DNA of 6,418 nt from SYFI01 sp046095485 (GCA_046095485.1 JBJTJN010000035.1:1-6418); one strand, 5' to 3'; positions 1 through 6,110 are shown, counted from the stretch's first letter. The notes: generated by a model from the letters alone, not told the origin. Numbers and translations: made by a program.

Positions 1-1
1 C

Positions 2-370
2 GGCGATCGCACGCTGGTGCAGGAGGCCCGGCTCGACGACGCGGTGTCGTTCGAGAAGGGCTGCTACCTGGGGCAGGAGACCGTGGCGCGCCTGCACTAC
101 CGCGGCCACGCCAACCGGCGCCTGGCGCGCATCGCCCTCGATGGCACCGTGGCTGCGGGCACCGATGTGCTCGTGCCCGGTGATGCGGGGGACGGCACGG
201 GCACGGGCGCTGGCGCGATCGCACGCACGGGCCCGGTGGGCACCGTGACGAGCGTGGCGGAGGTTCCCGGCGCCGGCTGGATGGCCCTCGGCATGGTGCG
301 GCACGAGGTGCCCGACGGGACATCCGTCAATGTCGGCGGCGTGGCGGGGCGGATACTGCCCCCGGGCTGA
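2..370 (+). CDS. ygfZ: YgfZ/GcvT-like folate-binding protein, C-terminal part (5' end outside window)
   Basis: The reading frame is open from the window edge and ends at TGA 368-370, giving about 122 visible residues. Visible residues 19-26 read KGCYLGQE (bases 56-79), which matches the YgfZ signature K-G-C-Y-x-G-Q-E containing the conserved cysteine. This family is related to the glycine-cleavage T protein, binds tetrahydrofolate, and helps assemble or maintain some iron-sulfur enzymes in the cytoplasm. After the motif comes the C-terminal beta-barrel-like part (RRLARIALDG onwards, then GTVTSVAEVP and GWMALGMVRHE), as expected for the family. A Gly/Thr/Ala-rich stretch around bases 185-225 looks like a loop insertion. 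The N-terminal folate-binding domain lies upstream of the window. The family call is firm; which Fe-S enzyme it serves is unknown. Confidence 0.9.
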   Translation, partial: GDRTLVQEARLDDAVSFEKGCYLGQETVARLHYRGHANRRLARIALDGTVAAGTDVLVPGDAGDGTGTGAGAIARTGPVGTVTSVAEVPGAGWMALGMVRHEVPDGTSVNVGGVAGRILPPG

Positions 371-372
371 CG

Positions 373-392
373 GGCCGGTGCTAGCGTCGGCC
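373..392 (+). repeat. Small inverted repeat between ygfZ and the membrane-protein gene
   Basis: GGCCG (373-377) pairs with CGGCC (388-392), with the palindrome GCTAGC (380-385) inside, so an RNA hairpin could form in the 25-base gap just upstream of ATG 396. It would cover the place where a ribosome site is expected. The stem is short and may be chance. Confidence 0.25.
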
Positions 393-395
393 GCG

Positions 396-905
396 ATGGG
401 CATCTCACGCGACGACCGCGCGAAGGCCGCCCGCCAGAGCTGGGTGGTGCGCCTCTTCTACGACCGCGACGGCGACCTGCACGGCTGGCGTGCGCTGGCT
501 GTGGTGGCGCTCCTCGCCGGCGCCGTGGTGCTGGGCACCGTCATGGTGTCGTTCGCCGGGGCGGCATTCGGCCCCGAGACGCTCGCCGCGGGGGCGCTCA
601 TCGTGTTCCTCGCCATCAAGATCCCGCTCCTGCTGTTCGTGTTCTGGATCCTCATGCGCCACGGGGGCGGCTACACGCAGAGCGAGCTCTCGGCCAAGGA
701 CCGCTCGCGGGTGCTGGAGCACCTGGTGCAGCAGGCCCGCGAGGCCAAGGGCAGGCCCGACGAGGCCGAGCGCCTGCGCTGGGCGGCGCGCGAGGCCTGG
801 CGCATCGCCGACGAGGCCCCCGATGACGAGCGCCAGCAGGCCATCGCGGTGGCCGTGGAGATCAGCGGCATGCGCCCCAGCCCGCAAGACCGCACCGCGG
901 CCTAG
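396..905 (+). CDS. Small two-helix membrane protein with charged helical tail, function unknown
   Basis: This 169-residue protein is not recognised as a named family. A basic N-terminus (about residues 1-30, with DDRAKAARQ and FYDRDGD) is followed by two hydrophobic segments at about 31-56 and 62-87, and then by a charged, probably alpha-helical tail (about 96-157) rich in Ala, Arg and Glu. The simplest topology is both ends in the cytoplasm. ATG 396 was chosen over the in-frame start at 330 because the earlier one lies inside ygfZ and adds an unlikely Trp/Gly/Cys-rich leader. No clear Shine-Dalgarno site precedes ATG 396; it lies 25 bases after the ygfZ stop, so it may be co-transcribed with ygfZ. 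Its TAG at 903-905 overlaps the stop of the convergent gene. A role as a membrane anchor or stress-related small protein is possible but unsupported. Confidence 0.75.
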   Translation: MGISRDDRAKAARQSWVVRLFYDRDGDLHGWRALAVVALLAGAVVLGTVMVSFAGAAFGPETLAAGALIVFLAIKIPLLLFVFWILMRHGGGYTQSELSAKDRSRVLEHLVQQAREAKGRPDEAERLRWAAREAWRIADEAPDDERQQAIAVAVEISGMRPSPQDRTAA

Positions 906-1204
906 GCGAACACCAGGGCGTCGTCCACGTCGCCCGAGGCCAGGCCCTCGGCGATTTTGTCGAAGGCCATCTGGTGCACCACGGCCGCGATGTCCTCGGC
1001 GGTTCCCTGCAGCGCCTCGGGGTGGCGCGCCTGCACGGTCACGCGTCCCACGAAGCAGGTCTTGATGGCAACCACCTGGCCGCCCTCGCGCACTTGCACG
1101 TTGAAGCCCCAGAGCGTGTGGGCGTCATCGGTGAGGGATGTCCGGGGTGGCTCGGCCACCAACTCGAATGTCCTGTCCCCCGCCGTCACCTCGCGCGTGC
1201 TCAC
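902..1204 (-). CDS. Conserved-looking 100-residue protein of unknown function
   Basis: This gene runs from GTG at 1204-1202 to TAG at 904-902. The protein is not recognised. Its first two thirds (about residues 7-60) alternate polar and hydrophobic residues as in beta strands (RTFELVAE, LWGFNVQVRE, QVVAIKTCFVGRVTVQA). The last third (about 68-89) looks like one or two alpha helices (TAEDIAAVVHQMAFDKIAEGLA), followed by an acidic end. This is a compact alpha/beta profile with no signal peptide or membrane segment, so a small cytoplasmic protein is likely. It has one cysteine, at about residue 50. Its GTG start overlaps the TGA of the upstream gamma-glutamyltransferase-like gene (GTGA at 1204-1201), which indicates translational coupling. 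A coding gene is favoured by this coupling and by the balanced amino-acid use compared with antisense frames. No function is proposed. Confidence 0.75.
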   Translation of the reverse strand: MSTREVTAGDRTFELVAEPPRTSLTDDAHTLWGFNVQVREGGQVVAIKTCFVGRVTVQARHPEALQGTAEDIAAVVHQMAFDKIAEGLASGDVDDALVFA

Positions 1205-2763
1205 AGCTGCACCACCCGCCCCTCGTCGTCCACCCCGGCGGCGCCACCGCCGCGCCGCGGATCACCCGCGGCCTCGAGCCCCCGGTCGGTGACGCCCACC
1301 GCCGAGACCCCGCCGAAATAGAGGTTGGCCTCGTCCCAGAGCCGGAGGTCGAAGCCGGCGCCCCCCAGGGCCGCCACGGCGCCGGCGGGCACGCCACCCT
1401 CCACGTCCAGGCCGCCGCCCTCGTGGTGCACGCGCGGCCTGCCGACCGCCTCACCGGGGCCGAGGCCGCCGTCCACCATCCCGGCGACGACCATGAGGAT
1501 CGCAGACCGCAGCCGATTGGAGCCCGCCGATCCCACGGCCGCCAGCGGCGCATGGCCGCGCAGCAGGAGGGTGGGCGCCATCATCGACGTCATGCGCGCG
1601 CCGGGCGGCAGCGACCCGAACCCGGCCGGGTTGAGGTCGCTCTCGCCCAGCATGTTGTTGAGCAGCACACCGGTGCCCGGTGCCACCACGCCCGATCCCG
1701 ATCCATTGGACGACGACAGGCTGGCCATGCCGCCCTCGGCATCGATGGCGCTCACGTGCGTGGTGCCCGTGGGCTTGCGCGACGGCGGGGTGCCATCGGA
1801 GTCGGCGGCGCGCATGGCCGCACAGAAGCGCTCGAGGAAGTCCTCCTCGCCGAGGCCCTCGTGGAACCCCGGCCCGCGCATGGCGTTGGCGGCCGCCTGC
1901 GCACGGGCCATGCCGGCGTAGAAGGCCTCATCATCCGGGGGCGCCGGTCGCCCCTGCATGTGGTCGAGGGCCGCCGCGATGAGCACGCCCCCGCTGGAGG
2001 GCGGCGGATTGGTGAGCACGGTGACGTCGCGGAACGTCACCTCCACCGGCCGGCGCTCCACCACCCGATAGGCCGCGAGGTCATCCGGCGTGAGCAGGCC
2101 CCCGGTGGCTGCGAGGTAGCGCAGGATCTCCTCGCCCACCACGCCCTGGTACATGCACGCCGCGCCCTCGCGACCGAACCTCTCGAGCGTGGCGGCGAGG
2201 TCGTCGAACACCAGGGTGGTGCCGGGGCCCGCCGGCCGGCCGTCGGGCGTGAACTGCGCCGCCGACGCCGGGGTGTGGCGCAGCATGTCCTCGAGTATCC
2301 CGTGCAGGTACGCGGCCTCCTCCCCCACCACCACTCCCTCGCGCGCCAGCTGCACGGCGGGGCGCACCAGGTCGGCCATGGGCAGGCGCCCGAACCGGCG
2401 CGAGGCCTCGTCGAGCCCGGCGAGCATGCCCGGCACGGCCACCGACGCCGGGCCGATGTGGAACACCTGCTCGGCGGTGCCGAAGGGCACCGTGAAGGCG
2501 TGGAGGTCGTCGGGGTCGAGTCGCCGCCCCCGGGGACCGAGCCCGGGAACGGCCACGAAGAAGTCGAGCACCGTCGCAGGGCCCCCCGGCGGGCGCACCA
2601 GCAGGAACCCCCCGGCCCCGGGACCGGTGAGCACGGCCTCGGCCACGGCCGCCGTGAGCGCACCGGCGATCACGGCGTCCACCGCCGTGCCGCCACCCGC
2701 CAGCGCGCGTGCGCCGGCCCGCGCCGAGAGCGGGTTGCCCGCGGCCACCGCGCCCGTGATCAC
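1201..2763 (-). CDS. ggt: Gamma-glutamyltransferase-like Ntn hydrolase, cytoplasmic type
   Basis: This 520-residue protein matches the gamma-glutamyltransferase (glutathione hydrolase) family along its whole length. Family landmarks are the N-terminal NPLSARAGARALAGGGTAVDA block (about 10-30), the NPPPSSGG motif (252-259), the GTTH cleavage site (333-336), GVLLNN (365-370) and GRPRVHH (441-447). Family members cut themselves before the first Thr of TTH, here Thr334, which becomes the catalytic N-terminal nucleophile. That would give a large subunit of 333 and a small one of 187 residues. There is no signal peptide, unlike the periplasmic E. coli enzyme. The usual DFRE-type Arg that holds the glutamyl carboxylate is replaced (DFFVAVP, 67-73), and NNQMDDF is NNMLGES, so the substrate may not be glutathione. 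The GTG start sits 13 bases after the ftsZ stop and has no clear ribosome site, suggesting coupling to ftsZ translation. The family is firm, the substrate open. Confidence 0.9.
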   Translation of the reverse strand: MITGAVAAGNPLSARAGARALAGGGTAVDAVIAGALTAAVAEAVLTGPGAGGFLLVRPPGGPATVLDFFVAVPGLGPRGRRLDPDDLHAFTVPFGTAEQVFHIGPASVAVPGMLAGLDEASRRFGRLPMADLVRPAVQLAREGVVVGEEAAYLHGILEDMLRHTPASAAQFTPDGRPAGPGTTLVFDDLAATLERFGREGAACMYQGVVGEEILRYLAATGGLLTPDDLAAYRVVERRPVEVTFRDVTVLTNPPPSSGGVLIAAALDHMQGRPAPPDDEAFYAGMARAQAAANAMRGPGFHEGLGEEDFLERFCAAMRAADSDGTPPSRKPTGTTHVSAIDAEGGMASLSSSNGSGSGVVAPGTGVLLNNMLGESDLNPAGFGSLPPGARMTSMMAPTLLLRGHAPLAAVGSAGSNRLRSAILMVVAGMVDGGLGPGEAVGRPRVHHEGGGLDVEGGVPAGAVAALGGAGFDLRLWDEANLYFGGVSAVGVTDRGLEAAGDPRRGGGAAGVDDEGRVVQL

Positions 2764-2765
2764 CG

Positions 2766-2777
2766 GGCGCGCGCGCC
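2766..2777. repeat. 12-bp GC-only palindrome at the ftsZ/ggt junction
   Basis: GGCGCGCGCGCC is a perfect palindrome with a ten-base alternating GC core (2767-2776). It takes up nearly the whole gap between the ftsZ stop codon (2779-2777) and the ggt GTG (2763-2761). It occupies the place where a ribosome site for ggt would be. It may be no more than compositional chance in high-GC DNA. Confidence 0.5.
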
Positions 2778-4195
2778 TAGGCGGCGGATCCGCCGTCCGG
2801 GTCGGAGGATCCCTTGTCGTCCTCCACCGAGAACAGGCGCGTGGACTCCTCGCCCGGAGGCGTGACCGCGGTGGTCTCCGCGGCGGACGGCGCCGCGGCG
2901 GGAAGATCGGGGTCGGGCGCCACCGACAGCGACGGCGGGGCCTCCGGGGGCTCGCGCGGCTCGGGCGGCGGCGGCACGTCGGCCGAGAGGTCGGGCGCCT
3001 CGGGCGGCTCGGCGATCTCGGACGAGCTGCTGAGCGCGGCGGCGCTCTCGGGGCGCGCGCGACGTCCGCGCTCCACGCGCGTGGCGGGCGTGCGCGATCC
3101 GATGCCCGCCATGCTCGTGCCCCCGCGCGCCGGCGTGCCCGACAGGCCCGCGGCGATGACGGTGACCCACACCTGGTCCTCGAGCTGGTCGTCGATCGTG
3201 GCGCCGAAGATGATGTTGGCGTCGGGGTCCGCGGCGTCTGCCACCACCTGGGCGGCCTCGGTGACCTCGATGAGCGACATGCTCGGGCCGCCGGTGATGC
3301 CGAGCAGGATTCCCCGGGCGCCGTCGATGGGCGTCTCCAGCAGGGCCGACGAGATCGCCGCCGTGGCGGCGTCGGTTGCGCGACTGCCGCCCGTGGCGTA
3401 GCCGATGCCCAGCAGCGCGGTGCCGGCGTCCTTGAGGATCGTGCGCACGTCGGCGAAGTCGACGTTGATGAGACCCGGAAGCGTGATGAGGTCGCTGATG
3501 CCCTGCACGCCCTGGCGCAGCAGGTCGTCGGCCACGGCGAACGCCTGGATCACGCTGGTGCCGCGCTCGAGCACGCTCATGAGGCGGTCGTTCGGGATGA
3601 CGATGACCGTGTCGGCGGCGTCGCTGAGGTGGGTGATGCCCAGATCGGCGGTGCCCGCGCGCTTGTTGCCCTCGAAGCCGAATGGACGGGTGACCACCGC
3701 GACGGCCAACGCCCCGAGCTCGCGGGCCACCTTCGCAACCACCGGGGCGCCGCCGGTTCCGGTGCCGCCGCCCTCGCCCGCGGCGATGAACACCATGTCG
3801 CTGCCGCGCAGCACGCGGCGCAGGTGCTCCTCGCTCTCGCGGAAGGCCATCTCGCCGAGTGCCGGGTCGCCGCCGGTGCCGAGCCCGCGCGTGACCTCGG
3901 CGCCCACGGGAATCACCACGTCGGCGCGGCTGCTGTCGAGCGCCTGGCGGTCGGTGTTGATGGCGATGAACTCCACGCCATGCACGCCGGCCTCGATCAT
4001 GCGGTCTACGGCGTTGCAGCCACCGCCGCCCACGCCGACCACCCGCACCACGGCCTGGCCCTCGGCGCGCATGGGGATTTCCTGGCGGGTCTCGGCCGGG
4101 GCCTCCGACTGCATGCCCTGTGCGCCGCCCTCGCCCGGGGTGGTGCTCCTGAACAGGTCCGCGAGCGGACCCTCGCGCATGGACTGCTTCTTCAC
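2777..4195 (-). CDS. ftsZ: Cell division GTPase FtsZ
   Basis: FtsZ is the tubulin-like GTPase that polymerises into the cytokinetic ring. This 472-residue protein has the nucleotide-binding GVGGGGCNAV (54-63), the tubulin signature GEGGGTGTGGAP (140-151), PFGFEGNKR (171-179), PNDRL (201-205) and the catalytic T7 loop NVDFADV (244-250) with both aspartates (246, 249), so GTPase activity is expected. The globular part ends near residue 352 and is followed by a linker of about 120 residues rich in Pro, Glu, Asp and Ser. The protein ends in an acidic Gly/Ser tail instead of the usual conserved peptide resembling D-I-P-x-F-L. The N-terminus is about 35 residues longer than typical. GTG 4195 was chosen because it overlaps the parA TGA (GTGA, 4195-4192); an internal ATG at 4072 (residue 42) with AGGA seven bases upstream is a real alternative and would give 431 residues. 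Its place between parA and ggt, not in a dcw cluster, is unusual. Confidence 0.95.
   Translation of the reverse strand: MKKQSMREGPLADLFRSTTPGEGGAQGMQSEAPAETRQEIPMRAEGQAVVRVVGVGGGGCNAVDRMIEAGVHGVEFIAINTDRQALDSSRADVVIPVGAEVTRGLGTGGDPALGEMAFRESEEHLRRVLRGSDMVFIAAGEGGGTGTGGAPVVAKVARELGALAVAVVTRPFGFEGNKRAGTADLGITHLSDAADTVIVIPNDRLMSVLERGTSVIQAFAVADDLLRQGVQGISDLITLPGLINVDFADVRTILKDAGTALLGIGYATGGSRATDAATAAISSALLETPIDGARGILLGITGGPSMSLIEVTEAAQVVADAADPDANIIFGATIDDQLEDQVWVTVIAAGLSGTPARGGTSMAGIGSRTPATRVERGRRARPESAAALSSSSEIAEPPEAPDLSADVPPPPEPREPPEAPPSLSVAPDPDLPAAAPSAAETTAVTPPGEESTRLFSVEDDKGSSDPDGGSAA
4080..4083 (-). promoter_or_regulatory. Possible internal ribosome binding site for a shorter FtsZ
   Basis: On the minus strand AGGA lies seven bases upstream of the in-frame ATG at 4072-4070. 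A start there would give a protein opening with MRAEGQAVVRVVGVGGGG, close to the usual FtsZ N-terminal length. The GTG at 4195 has no recognisable ribosome site and would rely on coupling to parA. This site therefore bears on which start is used, and both could be. Confidence 0.4.
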
Positions 4196-5040
4196 GAGGC
4201 CAGTCTAAGGCTCGGCCCGGACTGCGGCCTCACGTCGCGCACCGGGCGGCGCATCCTCTCGAGGTCGTCGTTCCATGCGCCGTCGCGTTCCAGCACTTCG
4301 CGCCCCAGCTGGCGGTACCAGCGGGCGGCCTGCCCGCTGCCGTCGTAGGCGAGGATGCTCTTGCCCTGCACGGGGGCCTCGGCGAAGCGCACGGTCTTGC
4401 CGATGCGCGTGCGGAACACCACGTCGCCGAAGCTCTCGATGAGCACGTCCACGGCCTCGCGGCAGTGCATGGTGCGCCCGTCGTACATGGTGGGGAGGAT
4501 CCCGAAGATGTCCACGTCGGGGTTCAGGTGCTCGCGTACCTGCTCGAGCGTCTGGGTGAGCTGGGCGAGGCCGCGCAGCGAGAGGTACTCGCACTGCACC
4601 GGCACGATCACGCCCTGCGCCGCCACGAAGGCGTTGATGGTGAGCAGCCCCAGCGACGGCGGGGTGTCCATGATGATGTAGTCGTAGCGCGAGCGCACGG
4701 GCTCGAGCGCGCGCTGCAGGGCGCGCTCGCGGCCGATCATGCTCGAGAGCGCCAGCTCGGCGCCGGCCAGTTCGATGCCGGCAGGGGCGATGTCGATCTC
4801 GCGCACCTGGATGATGTCGCTGATCGGCAGGGCCTTCACCAGCACGTCGTACATGCCGTCCTGGAGGCTCTCGACGTCGATGCCCTGGCTCATCGAGAGG
4901 TTGCTCTGGGGGTCGAGGTCGACCACCAGCACGCGCTGCCCCTTCTCGTGCAGGGCCGCGGCGAGGCTGAGCGTCGAGGTGGTCTTCGCCACCCCGCCTT
5001 TTTGGTTCGCCATCACGAGAACGCGTGCCTGACGCGCCAT
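4192..5040 (-). CDS. parA: ParA/Soj-family ATPase, no ParB partner in view
   Basis: This 282-residue protein is a deviant-Walker ATPase of the ParA/Soj type. The Walker A motif is KGGVAKTT (14-21) with the signature Lys14, Walker A' is VVDLDPQSNLS (39-49) and Walker B is IIMDTPP (122-128). The C-terminal TVRFAEAPVQGKSI (216-229) matches the family's EAP-x-x-G region. Such proteins dimerise with ATP, usually bind DNA nonspecifically, and position chromosomes, plasmids or protein machines. There is no N-terminal helix-turn-helix as in P1-type ParA, and no membrane-targeting helix like that of MinD is obvious. A basic tail of about 30 residues (252-282) extends past the usual end. ATG 5040 is chosen for the GGAGG seven bases upstream; longer upstream starts run into the binding-protein gene. 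No parB follows; the next gene is ftsZ, overlapping by GTGA. A division-site positioning role is inferred from this context; a general segregation role or a paralogue near scp genes are alternatives. Confidence 0.92.
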   Translation of the reverse strand: MARQARVLVMANQKGGVAKTTSTLSLAAALHEKGQRVLVVDLDPQSNLSMSQGIDVESLQDGMYDVLVKALPISDIIQVREIDIAPAGIELAGAELALSSMIGRERALQRALEPVRSRYDYIIMDTPPSLGLLTINAFVAAQGVIVPVQCEYLSLRGLAQLTQTLEQVREHLNPDVDIFGILPTMYDGRTMHCREAVDVLIESFGDVVFRTRIGKTVRFAEAPVQGKSILAYDGSGQAARWYRQLGREVLERDGAWNDDLERMRRPVRDVRPQSGPSLRLAS

Positions 5041-5047
5041 TGCATGC

Positions 5048-5052
5048 CCTCC
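5048..5052 (-). promoter_or_regulatory. Strong Shine-Dalgarno site of parA
   Basis: The minus strand reads GGAGG, with seven bases to the ATG at 5040-5038. It is the best ribosome site noticed in the window and decides the parA start. It suggests parA is the independently translated first gene of the parA-ftsZ-ggt run. I could not identify a convincing -35/-10 promoter in the 74-base gap upstream. Confidence 0.75.
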
Positions 5053-5086
5053 AGGGAGTGTTCCGGTGCGCCTCACGTTTCCACGC

Positions 5087-5109
5087 GGGCGGGCCGACTC
5101 CTCCCGCCC
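5087..5109 (-). terminator. GC-rich hairpin after the binding-protein gene, possible terminator
   Basis: A perfect 7-bp inverted repeat, GGGCGGG and CCCGCCC, flanks a nine-base loop (5094-5102). On the minus strand the stem begins five bases after the TGA of the substrate-binding-protein gene. It is not followed by a run of U, so it is not a classic intrinsic terminator. In high-GC actinobacteria tail-less hairpins are often suggested to act as terminators or 3'-end stabilisers. It could reduce read-through from the transporter operon into parA. Confidence 0.45.
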
Positions 5110-5114
5110 CATGG

Positions 5115-6110
5115 TCAGCCGGGGCGCGGAACCAGCGCGGCGGGCGGCACGGGGCCCCCGGAGTACCCCGAAACCTCGGCGGAGCGCACCATCAGGGCCA
5201 TGGCACCGGGGGCGATGTCCGTGGTGGGCGTCATCGCCGCGAGCGATGCCAGCAGCACCTTCTCGTCGATCTCCTTGCCCGTCGATTCGGACAGCAGTTC
5301 GTTGAACCGCCGCGCCACGGCCAGGCGGTCGCGGCGCGCGCGGTCCGCGGCCCGGGCGTTGGCCTGCACCAGCGCCGCGGTGGCCTCGGGGTTGGCGCGC
5401 GCGAACTCCTCGGTCGCCACGAGGATGGTGGCGGGAATCCGCCATTGGGCGATCTTCCGGTCGATCGCCGGCACGGGCACGGCCACCCCGTCGCCCACGA
5501 GGCGCTCGCCGTACGGCGCCGGGGCCAGCGCGGCGTCCACGACGTCCTGCTTGAGGGCCTCGCCCAGCGCCGAGTTCTTCACCGGCACCACCTCCACCTC
5601 ACCGCCCTGGTCGTCGGCGCGCAGGCCGGCGTCGTCGAGCAGCAGCCTGAGCGTGAGGTCCTGGGTATTGCCGTGCGACGGCACGGCCACGCGCCTGCCC
5701 ACCAGATCGGCCATGGTGCGGATGCCACTGCCCTCGCGGGCCACCATCGCCTGGCCGCCGGTCACCACGCCGGCCAGCAGCCGCAACCGCCCGGGCGCGC
5801 GGCTCTCGGCCAGCACGTAGGGACCAGGCCCCAGGTAGCCGGCATCCAGCGATCCACCAAGCAGGGCGCTCACCTCCTCGGGCCCGCTCGCGAACACCTG
5901 CTCCTCCACCGGCAGCCCTGCCAGGCCCTTGGCGAACTCCTGCTGCAGCCCGATGAGCGCCGGCCCGTGCGTCACGTTGAGGAACAGCCCCAGGCGCACC
6001 GAGTCGGCCGGCCCTCCCCCGCCGCACCCGGCCACCAGCAGGGCCATGCACGCCACCACGGCGGCCAGCGCTGCGGCCAGAGCGGCGGCGACCCCCCGCC
6101 TAGCGCGCAC
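5115..6110 (-). CDS. ABC transporter substrate-binding lipoprotein, nitrate/sulfonate/taurine (SsuA/NMT1-like) type
   Basis: This 331-residue protein has an Arg-rich start, a hydrophobic Ala/Val/Leu segment (about 7-28) and a lipobox LVAGC, so Cys29 should be lipidated and anchor the protein on the outer face of the membrane. The mature part carries LGLFLNVTHGPAL (40-52), GGSLDAGYLGPGP (85-97), and VAVPSHGNTQDLTLR (141-155), which are typical of the periplasmic-binding-protein-like II group used for nitrate, sulfonate, taurine or related small anions. The exact ligand cannot be read from sequence. GTG 6110 is preferred since a later ATG at residue 22 would remove most of the signal sequence. 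The gene overlaps the end of the upstream permease gene by 11 bases. No ATPase gene is visible here; it probably lies upstream, beyond the window. Confidence 0.88.
   Translation of the reverse strand: MRARRGVAAALAAALAAVVACMALLVAGCGGGGPADSVRLGLFLNVTHGPALIGLQQEFAKGLAGLPVEEQVFASGPEEVSALLGGSLDAGYLGPGPYVLAESRAPGRLRLLAGVVTGGQAMVAREGSGIRTMADLVGRRVAVPSHGNTQDLTLRLLLDDAGLRADDQGGEVEVVPVKNSALGEALKQDVVDAALAPAPYGERLVGDGVAVPVPAIDRKIAQWRIPATILVATEEFARANPEATAALVQANARAADRARRDRLAVARRFNELLSESTGKEIDEKVLLASLAAMTPTTDIAPGAMALMVRSAEVSGYSGGPVPPAALVPRPG

Noticed and set aside
185..225. Repeated GGCACG/GGGCAC units in the ygfZ end
   Set aside because: Only two or three imperfect copies are present, coding for a Gly/Thr-rich loop. 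It fits GC-rich coding sequence, not a repeat array.
330..395. Earlier start for the two-helix membrane protein
   Set aside because: It lies inside ygfZ and adds an atypical leader. ATG 396 sits just after the ygfZ stop and starts with a normal basic cytoplasmic segment.
1138..2865. Plus-strand open frame of 575 codons
   Set aside because: It is antisense to the GGT-like gene and rich in Arg, His, Gly and Ala, as expected of a high-GC shadow frame. No family motif is visible.
2153..4348. Plus-strand open frame of 731 codons
   Set aside because: It is antisense to ftsZ and part of ggt. The product is a low-complexity Arg/Ala/Gly/His sequence, while the minus strand encodes clear FtsZ and GGT motifs.
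5075..5085. parS-like half-site (ACGTTTCCACG) near parA
   Set aside because: The second, symmetric half of a parS site is absent and the match is short, so it cannot be called a ParB binding site.
5041..5445. Longer upstream start for parA
   Set aside because: The extra residues are Arg/Gly/Ala-rich and overlap the binding-protein gene. The ATG at 5040 has a strong ribosome site and starts right before the Walker A motif.
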